Source of the DNA: an uncultured Oscillospiraceae bacterium
Lineage (GTDB): Bacteria; Bacillota; Clostridia; Oscillospirales; Oscillospiraceae
NCBI GenBank assembly: GCA_934630495.1
Contig: CAKTVW010000032.1
Span: 1 to 27,010, forward strand
DNA length: 27,010 nucleotides
Reading direction: 5' to 3'
Shown here: positions 14,326 through 21,473 of the stretch, piece after piece
Layout of the letters: the number at the start of each line of letters is the position of its first letter
How positions within the stretch are numbered: position 1 is the stretch's first letter
Made by a program: the position numbers and the translations under genes
The notes under the pieces: generated by a model
Databases searched by the model: none
The model's input: the letters and a program-made list of their open reading frames with translations, nothing else
Told to the model about the DNA's origin: nothing

Positions 14326-14365
14326 AGCGTCCCCGGCTGCCGTGCGGCAGCCGGGGACGCTTTTT
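14326..14365 (+). terminator. Strong terminator hairpin at the repeat end
   Basis: A stem of about 15-17 bp (AGCGTCCCCGGCTGCCG with 14345-14361) is followed by five T on the plus strand, immediately after the repeat. It may be an older terminator of the perR operon pushed downstream. The following 14366-14425 holds a CGGCCGAT repeat and a G8A8 homopolymer run (14403-14418) but no gene. Confidence 0.85.
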
Positions 14366-14422
14366 GGCCGATAGGGGATAGGCAATAGGGAAAACGGCCG
14401 ATGGGGGGGGAAAAAAAACGGG

Positions 14423-14662
14423 AGAGCGGGTGGATAGGTCAACGGCGGGGGCGCCGTTGATCGGTCATTCCGCAAGTCCCAACAGCGGGGCTGTTGTTGC
14501 CCGGTCATTCCGCATGCTCCAGCGGCGGGGTCGCTGTTGGCCGGTCATTCTGCAAGCCCCAAGGGCGGGGTCGCTGTTGGCCGGTCATTCCGCAGGCTCC
14601 AGCGGCAGGGTTGCCGTTGACTGGCTATTCCGCAGACTCCAGCGGGGCAATCGCGTTGCACG
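14423..14662 (-). repeat. Tandem array of 40-bp hairpin units
   Basis: Five full units start at 14463, 14503, 14543, 14583 and 14623, and a degenerate one lies at 14423-14462. Each begins GGTCATTCCGCA-like and contains a hairpin whose two arms change together from unit to unit (for example CAACAGC/GCTGTTG, CCAGCGGCG/CGCTGTTGG, CAGCGGCA/TGCCGTTG). The last unit is the 3' end of the lipoprotein gene, including its stop codon; the other units carry TGA at the same place on the minus strand. Confidence 0.85.
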
Positions 14663-15446
14663 AGCCTTGGCCCGCGATCGTGAGCCGTCTGCCGTGGACC
14701 CAAAGAGAGCCGTCCTCGGCAAAATACGGATATGCGCTGTCTAAGAAGCCTTCGGTCTCGGCCTCTGCGTCGCGTTCGGTGTCGGTCATGGAGAACTTGA
14801 CGAGGTCCTCCTGATAAGGCTTCAGGAGCGCGGCCAGCGCCTTTTCGTGAAATTCTTCCGCTGTCATGCCCGCCGCTTCGAGGATCTCGCTCGTCTTTGC
14901 GGGACGGGACTTTTCGATATCGACGGTGTAGATGTTGTATTCGACCACGCTGGCGCCGGTGGGCGCGCTGGCGTAGGACTCGATGACTACGGTCAGATAG
15001 TTCCCCAGCACATAATAGGAATAGCGGATGTACTCGAAGTTGGCGGGGTTCGTCATAAAGGTGTTGTAGATCTCGCGGTTAAGGTCCTTGATATAGTCGC
15101 CGGGCATATCGATATGGGGCAGCTCATAGGTACACCGTTTTCCGTCGACGGGCGTCAATACGACGCCGCTGTAGGAGCTGAGCTTTGCCTCGGGGGTTTC
15201 GCCCGCCCACCAATCTCTGTCGAAATAATGCGGCTCGGTCGGCGCGACGGATTCCGGCTCGGTCGCCGGTTCAGTTTCGGAGACGGCGGACGGCTCGGTC
15301 GCGGGGTCTTGCGCGGAGGACGGAGTTTCCGAAGTGACCGGCGGCTCGGGAGGGTCGACGGCTGTCGGTTGGCTGCAGGCGCACAGGGAAAGCAACAGGA
15401 GCAGCGCCAAAGCGCAGGGAAGCAGTCGCTTGTAAATTTTCATCAT
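14625..15446 (-). CDS. Lipoprotein with acidic Ser/Thr/Pro/Glu-rich linker, unknown function
   Basis: A 273-residue predicted lipoprotein. The signal peptide MMKIYKRLLPCALALLLLLS ends in the lipobox LCAC (lipidated Cys24). A low-complexity linker rich in T, E, P and S runs to about 90 and should project the domain away from the membrane. A domain of about 180 residues follows that I cannot assign; its layout (TYELPHIDMPGDYIKDLN, YSYYVLGNYLTVVIES, YNIYTVDIEKSR) resembles secreted DUF3298/RsiV-like domains, but this is a guess. AAGGAG precedes two adjacent ATGs. It lies 69 bp behind a second lipoprotein with an almost identical signal peptide, probably in one transcript. Its last codons form the first unit of a tandem repeat array. 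Confidence 0.82.
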   Translation of the reverse strand: MMKIYKRLLPCALALLLLLSLCACSQPTAVDPPEPPVTSETPSSAQDPATEPSAVSETEPATEPESVAPTEPHYFDRDWWAGETPEAKLSSYSGVVLTPVDGKRCTYELPHIDMPGDYIKDLNREIYNTFMTNPANFEYIRYSYYVLGNYLTVVIESYASAPTGASVVEYNIYTVDIEKSRPAKTSEILEAAGMTAEEFHEKALAALLKPYQEDLVKFSMTDTERDAEAETEGFLDSAYPYFAEDGSLWVHGRRLTIAGQGSCNAIAPLESAE

Positions 15447-15515
15447 GATCTCTCCTTTTCCTTTGCAATAGCTATGCGGTTTTGCACAAAACATCGTTGA
15501 TCTGTTTATTGCGCT

Positions 15516-16541
15516 TTATTTCCAGTTATTGTCCTCGGCGGGCAGCACCCATGTGCCGTCCTCGGCCAGCGTCAGGGAATGCACAAAGATCTGCGTCCAG
15601 CTTCCGTCTTCATTTTCGACGATCCCTCCGCCGGCGCGGATATCGGATTCCGGGATCGCCGCTTTGCGGGTATAATCAAATTCAAAGCTGACGGTTTTCG
15701 TTTCCTCGTCGTACTTTACGTTGTTCAGATTTTCCACACGGACGTACTCGAAATGCCAGTTGCTGCCGAGAAGCGAATCCTGTATCTGCATCATGTGCGT
15801 TTCAAAGTATTCGCAGTACTTTTCCGCCGCCTCCTCGGGCGTTGCCGCGTAGATCCGGTGCGCCGGATTGACTACCAGCCATTCGTCCCACTTGTTGCGC
15901 AGCTTTAAGGAAAATTCGGCGGCGATATCCTCGGACGTGCGGTCCTTCGGACACTGCTCTACCCAGTCCGGCCCGTCCATATAGCGGTCGCTGCCGTTGA
16001 CGATCGGGACATACAGCTCCTGCGCGGAGAGATAAACATAGTTTGCGTCCTTTCCGTCGTGGAAAAGAATGTACTCGTCGGTCTGCGCCCCGGTGACCTT
16101 CAGGCTCAGGCTCGCGTCCTCAAAAAGCCCTTCGTCGTCAGTCCGGGCGTTTGCCCAGTCGAGCATATCCGTGTCGGAAAGAGCCATTGCGCTGGGGCTA
16201 AAGCTGAGAGAGGACTCGCCGGTGATCAGGCGCGTGAGAACGGCATCGCCGCAATAAAACGGGTCGTCCGTGCCCTGCTTCAGACGATAGAAATAAGACC
16301 GCCAGAGATAGTAGTGATTGCCGTCGGCATCGGTCGGCACATCGTCGGGCATGACCAGCTCGTCGCCCGCCGTTTCCGTCGCAGGCGTCGTGGCGGGTTC
16401 CGTTGCGTGGAGGGTGGTGGGTTCCGCTGTCGGGGCTTCCGTTTTTTCTGTGGATGAAACTGTTTTTCCGCAGCCGCAGAGGGACAGCAGCAAAAGCAGT
16501 GCCAAAGCACAGGGAAGCAGTCGCTTGTAAATTTTCATCAT
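15516..16541 (-). CDS. Lipoprotein of unknown function
   Basis: A 341-residue predicted lipoprotein. The same signal peptide as its neighbour ends in LCGC (lipidated Cys24), followed by a linker rich in T, E, A and P to about residue 60. The extracellular part (280 residues) is not recognised; it contains TPEEAAEKYCEYFETHMMQIQ and a C-terminal strand-rich region ending in EDGSWTQIFVHSLTLAEDGTWVLP, the sort of tail seen in NTF2-like secreted proteins. The ribosome binding site and signal codons (59 bases) match the neighbour with two differences, while the mature parts are unrelated. The start at 16541 has AGGAG five bases before it. Confidence 0.82.
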   Translation of the reverse strand: MMKIYKRLLPCALALLLLLSLCGCGKTVSSTEKTEAPTAEPTTLHATEPATTPATETAGDELVMPDDVPTDADGNHYYLWRSYFYRLKQGTDDPFYCGDAVLTRLITGESSLSFSPSAMALSDTDMLDWANARTDDEGLFEDASLSLKVTGAQTDEYILFHDGKDANYVYLSAQELYVPIVNGSDRYMDGPDWVEQCPKDRTSEDIAAEFSLKLRNKWDEWLVVNPAHRIYAATPEEAAEKYCEYFETHMMQIQDSLLGSNWHFEYVRVENLNNVKYDEETKTVSFEFDYTRKAAIPESDIRAGGGIVENEDGSWTQIFVHSLTLAEDGTWVLPAEDNNWK

Positions 16542-16559
16542 GATCTCTCCTTTACGTTA

Positions 16560-17128
16560 TTTTGCTTGCCGAGTATTGGACGATATAAACGAAAAGAAGT
16601 TCCATAAAAATGTAAGAATTTTACTGTTAACTATTCGCGGCGTTCGACCGGGCCGAACGGGTAGAAATACTTTGTTTATATTGACTTAATATACGCGAAT
16701 TTTGAAGATATTTTCAACTGTTCGGGTGGCGCTTGGGTACGAATCGGGATCTAAGTCGCGGGCAACAACTTTATTAATTGTATGCAGAAAACCTGTGCCA
16801 GCGGGTTGTGTGAACGATTCTAGCAGAATAACGCCTTTAGTCGCTCACTCTTTCACCAGCTTTCAGCAAGTGCTTTTACCACGGCATTTTTGTTATTACC
16901 GATTTACCCATCAAAATACATTGAAATTAAATCGGAATACTATTTGGTAACAAAAATAAAATATTTTTAACTCAAAAAAGGTATTTTCTGTAAATATAGT
17001 ATTTGTTTTGATAAAAACTAGCGCGTTGAATGACTTCACTATCTGTAGTATAAAGCATCTGCCAAAAGATGTCAATACTGAAATGACAAATTATAGCAAA
17101 ATTCTTATAGTTAAAGAATATGTGAGCA
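16560..17128. other. AT-rich island without a recognisable gene
   Basis: This stretch is markedly richer in A and T than the rest of the window, especially 16880-17128. The only frames are short; an 82-codon plus frame (16702-16950) and a fragment of about 45 codons on the minus strand show no recognised family. It lies between the lipoprotein pair and rsmI and holds a near-consensus minus-strand promoter at its right end. It may be transferred DNA or the decayed remains of a gene. Confidence 0.6.
17047..17075 (-). promoter_or_regulatory. Near-consensus minus-strand promoter in the AT-rich island
   Basis: On the minus strand TTGACA (17075-17070), 17 bp, TATACT (17052-17047). The next gene in that direction is the lipoprotein starting at 16541, about 500 bases away, so it would give a long leader or a separate small RNA. 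On the plus strand a weaker TTGAAT-17-TATAAA (17026-17054) overlaps it. Confidence 0.6.
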
Positions 17129-17129
17129 T

Positions 17130-17170
17130 GAAAACACGGTGCGCCGCAAGCGTTTTGCGGCGCACCGTGT
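17130..17170 (-). terminator. Terminator of the rsmI operon
   Basis: A perfect 16-bp stem (17134-17149 with 17155-17170, ACACGGTGCGCCGCAA) with a 5-nt loop, followed by TTTT on the minus strand, 75 bases after the rsmI stop. Nothing else is visible in 17171-17244. Confidence 0.88.
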
Positions 17171-17244
17171 TCTGATACTTAAAAAGATGTTTTCTATAAG
17201 GCCCTCGCCGCTGGGGCGGTGGCTTTCGGCAGGATATGCAGGGC

Positions 17245-18066
17245 CTATTTCACGACCGCTTCGTAAAGGGCGTTCTTCGGGAAGCCGCTCTCGGCGCTGA
17301 CCTGCTTGACGGCATCCTTCTTGGAAAAGCCCTGCTCCAGAAGCGCTTGGACCTGCCCGACGGCATCGTCGAGCGACAGCGTTTTTACAACGGGCTTTGC
17401 GCCCTCGACGATCAGCACATATTCGCCGCGCGGCGTATTTTCCGCATAGTACCCGACGGCCTCACCGAGCGTCATGCGCAGGACCTCCTCGTGCAGCTTG
17501 GTCAGCTCACGGCAGAGGGAGATGCGCCGCTCCGCGCCGAAGGCGGCGGCAAGGTCATTCAACGTTGCGCAGAGCTTGTGCGGCGCTTCGTAGAAGATCA
17601 TTGTCCGCGTTTCGTTTTCCAGTGAGGCCAGATGCGCGGCACGGCTTTTTTTCGCTGTGGACAGGAAGCCCTCGAAGGCGAAGCGGCCCGTCGGCAGTCC
17701 GGAGATGCTCAGCGCCGTGATCGCCGCGCACGGTCCGGGGATCGCCGTGACGGGGACGCCGCGCTCCGCGCACAGACGGACGAGATCTTCGCCGGGGTCG
17801 GAAATGGCGGGACTGCCCGCGTCCGTTACCAGCGCGCACGTCTCTCCCGCAAGCAGCCGCTCGACGATCCGGGGGCCGCTGACTTCCTTATTATGCTCGT
17901 AATAGCTGACGAGCGGCTTTTTCAGGCCCAGATGATTCAGCAGCCGCAGCGTGACGCGGGTGTCCTCGGCGGCGATAAAATCCGCTCCCGCCAGCGTTTC
18001 GCGGCAGCGATCCGAAATATCGGAAAGATTGCCGATCGGGGTCGGCACAAGATACAGCATACTCAT
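17245..18066 (-). CDS. rsmI: 16S rRNA (cytidine-1402-2'-O)-methyltransferase RsmI
   Basis: A 273-residue tetrapyrrole-methylase-fold enzyme that methylates the ribose of C1402 in the ribosomal P site. It shows the start MLYLVPTPIGNLSDIS, the EDTRVTLRLLNH segment, the SAM-binding LVTDAGSPAISDPG (about 78-91), IPGPCAAITALSISGLP, and the C-terminal RsmI region with SLCRELTKLHEEVLR. Length is typical. The start at 18066 has AGGAG seven bases upstream and overlaps the stop of the preceding methyltransferase gene in an ATGA junction, so translation is coupled. This pair of RNA methyltransferases is often adjacent in Firmicutes. Confidence 0.95.
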   Translation of the reverse strand: MSMLYLVPTPIGNLSDISDRCRETLAGADFIAAEDTRVTLRLLNHLGLKKPLVSYYEHNKEVSGPRIVERLLAGETCALVTDAGSPAISDPGEDLVRLCAERGVPVTAIPGPCAAITALSISGLPTGRFAFEGFLSTAKKSRAAHLASLENETRTMIFYEAPHKLCATLNDLAAAFGAERRISLCRELTKLHEEVLRMTLGEAVGYYAENTPRGEYVLIVEGAKPVVKTLSLDDAVGQVQALLEQGFSKKDAVKQVSAESGFPKNALYEAVVK

Positions 18067-18770
18067 GAGTCGTCTCCTATATGATACGCGGCGCGGTATT
18101 CGTCGGTCGGTGTGCCGTCGGGCTTTTGAATGATAAAGTCCGCCTCCGTTTGCAGACCGGGGCGTCCGCCGCGCCGGGCTTCGATCAGGACCAGATTGGG
18201 CGGGCAGTCGGCGCGGTGTCGGACAAAACGCAGGCGTTTCGGCTCCAGACCGCTTTCCCGCATGGCGCAGAACAGGTCGCACAGGCGCTCCGGCCGATGC
18301 ACGACGGAAAAGCGTCCGCCCGTTTGCAGCAGCCAAGCCGCCGCACTGCACAGCGCCTGCAGCGGAAGCGTCAGCTCAGAACGGGCCGACGGCGCTTTTT
18401 CGCTGAGCTTCCCGCTTTTCGGCGGGAAGTAGGGCGGATTGGACAGCACGCAGTCGAAGCCGCCCGCAGGCAGGAGCGCGCGCAGCTCGCGGACGTCGCC
18501 GTGCAGTGCCGTCATACGGTGTGCCAAACGGTTGTTTTCTATGTTTTGCAGGGCAAGCGCATGGGCGCTTTCGTCCAGCTCGATGCCGGTAACGGAGCAT
18601 TCGCCGTCCCGTGCACACAGCAGCAGCCCCAAGCTGCCGCACCCGGAGCCGAGATCGGCGACGCGTGCGCGGCGGGGGAGCGTGGCGAATTGAGAGAGCA
18701 GCACGGAATCTGTCCCGAGACGAAAGCCGTCGTGGAGCAGACGAAGACCGTTTTGCAAAAAATCTTCCAT
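18063..18770 (-). CDS. tRNA1(Val) (adenine-37-N6)-methyltransferase-like protein (TrmN6/YabB)
   Basis: A 235-residue Rossmann-fold methyltransferase. The start of the catalytic domain shows GFRLGTDSVLL, the SAM loop DLGSGCGSLG (39-48), the acidic strand GIELDE and the catalytic NPPY (111-114), which marks an exocyclic-amine (N6-adenine) methylase. It corresponds to the YabB/TrmN6 type that lies before rsmI in B. subtilis and relatives. ATG 18770 is chosen because GGAG lies seven bases upstream; the frame extends to 18812. It overlaps rsmI by four bases. The exact RNA target in this organism is inferred. Confidence 0.88.
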   Translation of the reverse strand: MEDFLQNGLRLLHDGFRLGTDSVLLSQFATLPRRARVADLGSGCGSLGLLLCARDGECSVTGIELDESAHALALQNIENNRLAHRMTALHGDVRELRALLPAGGFDCVLSNPPYFPPKSGKLSEKAPSARSELTLPLQALCSAAAWLLQTGGRFSVVHRPERLCDLFCAMRESGLEPKRLRFVRHRADCPPNLVLIEARRGGRPGLQTEADFIIQKPDGTPTDEYRAAYHIGDDS

Positions 18771-18809
18771 AGCGAGTCTCCGGAGAAATGGAAATGCCGG
18801 CGGGTGCGG

Positions 18810-18857
18810 CAAAATTTATAAAGGCGGCTGCCCGTTCGGAACAGCCGCCTGTTTTTC
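18810..18857. terminator. Terminator behind the ferredoxin gene
   Basis: Stem AGGCGGCTG/CAGCCGCCT (18822-18830 with 18842-18850), with an AT-rich tail on the minus strand and TTTTT on the plus strand. It lies between the ferredoxin stop and the methyltransferase start. Confidence 0.75.
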
Positions 18858-18863
18858 GTATGC

Positions 18864-19034
18864 TTATTGCTGCTCGATGGCTTCCATGGGGCAGGCAGCG
18901 GCGCAGGAGCCGCACTCTACGCACTGATCGGCGTCGATGACGTACTTGCCGTCGCCTTCGGTGATGATGCCGAGGGGGCAGGTATCGGCGCAAGTGCCGC
19001 AGTTTGCACACTTATCGGTGATAAAATAAGCCAT
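18864..19034 (-). CDS. 2[4Fe-4S] ferredoxin
   Basis: A 56-residue clostridial-type ferredoxin. Two cluster motifs are complete: CANCGTCADTCP (9-20) and CVECGSCAAACP (38-49), each supplying three cysteines to one cluster and one to the other. Such proteins shuttle low-potential electrons among pyruvate:ferredoxin oxidoreductase, hydrogenase and similar enzymes. AGGAGG lies seven bases before the ATG, consistent with high expression. It has its own promoter (TTTGCA-17-TAGAAT, 19094-19066) and terminator, so it is monocistronic and divergent from the clpC-like gene. Confidence 0.96.
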   Translation of the reverse strand: MAYFITDKCANCGTCADTCPLGIITEGDGKYVIDADQCVECGSCAAACPMEAIEQQ

Positions 19035-19065
19035 AGTCGAACCTCCTATGTAGTCTGGTTCTTTC

Positions 19066-19094
19066 ATTCTATCATGTTTTCTGAAAAATGCAAA
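19066..19094 (-). promoter_or_regulatory. Promoter of the ferredoxin gene
   Basis: On the minus strand TTTGCA (19094-19089), 17 bp, TAGAAT (19071-19066), 32 bases ahead of the start. Confidence 0.6.
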
Positions 19095-19119
19095 TGGTAA
19101 ATCCGGAAAAAATGATTTT

Positions 19120-19128
19120 TGGTATACT
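19120..19128 (+). promoter_or_regulatory. Extended -10 promoter of the clpC-like gene
   Basis: TGGTATACT, a TGn-extended -10 box, with no good -35 at the right distance. It sits 40 bases before the GTG start. Confidence 0.5.
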
Positions 19129-19167
19129 TTTTTTGCGTCAGGGCTAAAATTCAGCGAGAGGGAGGCG

Positions 19168-21459
19168 GTGCGCGAGGTGGCGAAGCAGAGCGGGGAGACG
19201 GAGAAGATCCTGCGGCGGAGCTGGGCGCTGTCAAGCGTTCTGGGCCATAGCTGGGTCGGCACGGAGCATTTGCTCATTGCCATTGCCATGACGACGGACT
19301 GCCCGGCGGGACGGCTGCTGGCATGGCACGGCGTCACGGCGGAGGAGCTGCTGGGACGATTTGTGTGCGGATACGGACGCGGTATGCGGCTTTGTCGGCT
19401 GCCGCAGGGGCTGACGAAGCATGCGCGGCGGGCGCTGGCGGCCGCGGCGCGGGAGGAATCGCCCGTGCGGGCGGAGAATATCCTGTCGGCGCTCCTGCGC
19501 GACGGGAGCTGCGGCGCGTCGCGCCTTCTGCGGCAATGCAGCATCAGCAATGATCTGCTGTTTACGGGATTATGCGAGGGACGGACCGTCCGAAAGGAGC
19601 AAGCGATGCAGAATACGAGACTCTTGGAGCAATTCGGTGTGGATATGGTGGAACGGGCGGGGAACGCGGAGCCGGTGATCGGCCGCAGACGGGAGATCGA
19701 AACGGTTCTGCAGATCCTTGCGCGCAAGCATAAGAATAACCCCGCGCTGATCGGTGAGCCGGGCGTCGGCAAAACGGCGATCGTCGAGGGTGTGGCGCAG
19801 TATATCGCCGCCGGGCAGGTGCCGGAGCAGCTCTTCGGAAAGCGGCTTTTCGCGCTGGATATGGCAAGCGTCATCGCGGGGACAAAATACCGCGGCGAAT
19901 TTGAGGAGCGCGTGCGCGACATCCTCGCGGAGGTGCAGCGGGCAAAAAATGTGATCCTGTTTATCGACGAAATGCACACGCTGGTCGGTGCGGGCGCGGC
20001 CGAGGGCGCGATCGACGCGGCCAATCTGCTCAAGCCCGCGCTGGGGCGCGGACAGGTGCAGCTGATCGGCGCGACCACATTAGAGGAATACCGTAAATTT
20101 ATCGAAAAGGACGCGGCGCTGGAGCGGCGCTTTCGTCCCGTACAGGTGCGCGAGCCGAGCGAGCAGGAGACGCGCCGAATCTTGGAGGGCCTGCGGCCCG
20201 GCTTGGAGGAGCACCACCGACTGACCATTACCCGGAGTGCGATCGAGGCGGCGGTCGAGCTGTCCTGCCGCTATCTGACGGACAAATTTCTGCCGGATAA
20301 GGCGGTCGACCTGCTCGACGAGGGCGCGGCGTGCGCAAAAATGTCCCAGCTCCACGGCGGCGGCGCAGCCGCGCGGGCGCTGGAACGGGAGCTTCAGGAG
20401 GCCGTGCAGAACGGCCGGTACGAGCAGGCGGCGGGCCTGCGCGACCGCCTGCAGCAGCTTCGCGGCAATACGCGGGCGTCGCGCGAGGTAACGGCGGAGG
20501 ATGTGGCGGCGGCCGTTTCCAATCGGACGGGCATTCCCGTCGGCACGCTCACGCTGTCGGAGCGCAAGCGGCTGTCCACGCTGGAGGAGGCGCTTTCCAA
20601 GCGCGTGGTCGGGCAGCAGCGGGCGATCGAGGCGGCGGCGCAGGCGGTGCGGCGGGGCAGGAGCGGCCTTGCCGAGGCCAAACGCCCGGTCGCGGCGATG
20701 CTGTTTACCGGGCCGACGGGCGTCGGAAAAACGGAGCTGTGCAAGGCGCTTTCCGAGGCGGTGTACGGCAGCGAGAACGCCATGATCCGCTTGGATATGT
20801 CCGAATATATGGAAAAGCACGCCGTTTCGCGGCTGATCGGTGCGCCTCCGGGCTATGTCGGCCACGACGAGGGCGGCGAGCTGTCGGAGCGGGTGCGGCG
20901 CAGGCCGTATTCGCTGGTGCTGCTCGACGAGATCGAAAAGGCGCACCGCGACGTCTGCGGGATTCTGCTTCAGATCATGGAGGACGGTATTCTGACGGAC
21001 GCCAACGGGCGGCATATCGACTTTAAAAATACGCTGCTGGTCATGACCTCCAATTTGGGCAGCCAAAGCACGCAGAAGGGAAGCTTGGGCTTCGGCGAAC
21101 GGGGCTGCGACCCGATGCGCTCCGCGCTGGAGGAGCATTTTTCTCCGGAATTTCTCGGCCGCATCGACTGCATCGCCGCGTTCAGTCCGCTGCGGCTGGC
21201 GGACCTGACGCAGATCGCGCGTAATCAGCTCGCCGCGCTGTGCGGGCGCGCGGAGCGGGTCGGCTGCCGACTTCTCGCCGGGGACGACGCGGCGGAGCTT
21301 CTGGCGCGGCGTGCGCAAAAAAAGGCCGGCGGCGCACGGGAGCTGCGGCATTTGATCCAGTCTGAGCTGGAATCGCCTCTGGCGCAAATGCTGCTGTCTC
21401 GGGATGCGCTGCCGACGGTGACCGTCGCCGTTCGTGACGAACGGCTGCTGCTGTCATAA
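19168..21459 (+). CDS. ClpC/ClpA-type AAA+ unfoldase
   Basis: A 763-residue Hsp100 protein that unfolds substrates and feeds them to ClpP. A diverged double Clp_N domain (about 10-140) precedes the first AAA+ module (Walker A GEPGVGKT near 196, Walker B VILFIDEMHTL) and a short coiled middle region with a degenerate UVR-like helix pair. The second module follows (Walker A GPTGVGKT near 514, Walker B LVLLDEIEKAH). GSLGFGERG carries the LGF-type loop expected to dock on ClpP. No in-frame ATG occurs before residue 42, so it must start at a non-ATG codon: GTG 19168 behind a GAGAGGGAGG stretch, or GTG 19177. It is somewhat shorter than B. subtilis ClpC (810). It stands alone, without the usual ctsR-mcsA-mcsB genes, and may be a second Clp ATPase. 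Confidence 0.92.
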   Translation: MREVAKQSGETEKILRRSWALSSVLGHSWVGTEHLLIAIAMTTDCPAGRLLAWHGVTAEELLGRFVCGYGRGMRLCRLPQGLTKHARRALAAAAREESPVRAENILSALLRDGSCGASRLLRQCSISNDLLFTGLCEGRTVRKEQAMQNTRLLEQFGVDMVERAGNAEPVIGRRREIETVLQILARKHKNNPALIGEPGVGKTAIVEGVAQYIAAGQVPEQLFGKRLFALDMASVIAGTKYRGEFEERVRDILAEVQRAKNVILFIDEMHTLVGAGAAEGAIDAANLLKPALGRGQVQLIGATTLEEYRKFIEKDAALERRFRPVQVREPSEQETRRILEGLRPGLEEHHRLTITRSAIEAAVELSCRYLTDKFLPDKAVDLLDEGAACAKMSQLHGGGAAARALERELQEAVQNGRYEQAAGLRDRLQQLRGNTRASREVTAEDVAAAVSNRTGIPVGTLTLSERKRLSTLEEALSKRVVGQQRAIEAAAQAVRRGRSGLAEAKRPVAAMLFTGPTGVGKTELCKALSEAVYGSENAMIRLDMSEYMEKHAVSRLIGAPPGYVGHDEGGELSERVRRRPYSLVLLDEIEKAHRDVCGILLQIMEDGILTDANGRHIDFKNTLLVMTSNLGSQSTQKGSLGFGERGCDPMRSALEEHFSPEFLGRIDCIAAFSPLRLADLTQIARNQLAALCGRAERVGCRLLAGDDAAELLARRAQKKAGGARELRHLIQSELESPLAQMLLSRDALPTVTVAVRDERLLLS

Positions 21460-21473
21460 AATGATTTCGCGCA

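Noticed and set aside
14423..14662. CRISPR-like periodic repeats
   Set aside because: The 40-bp units are contiguous, without unique spacers, overlap the end of a coding gene, and there are no cas genes.
16702..16950. 82-codon plus-strand ORF in the AT-rich island
   Set aside because: No ribosome binding site, no recognisable domain and atypical composition. A competing minus-strand fragment is no better supported.
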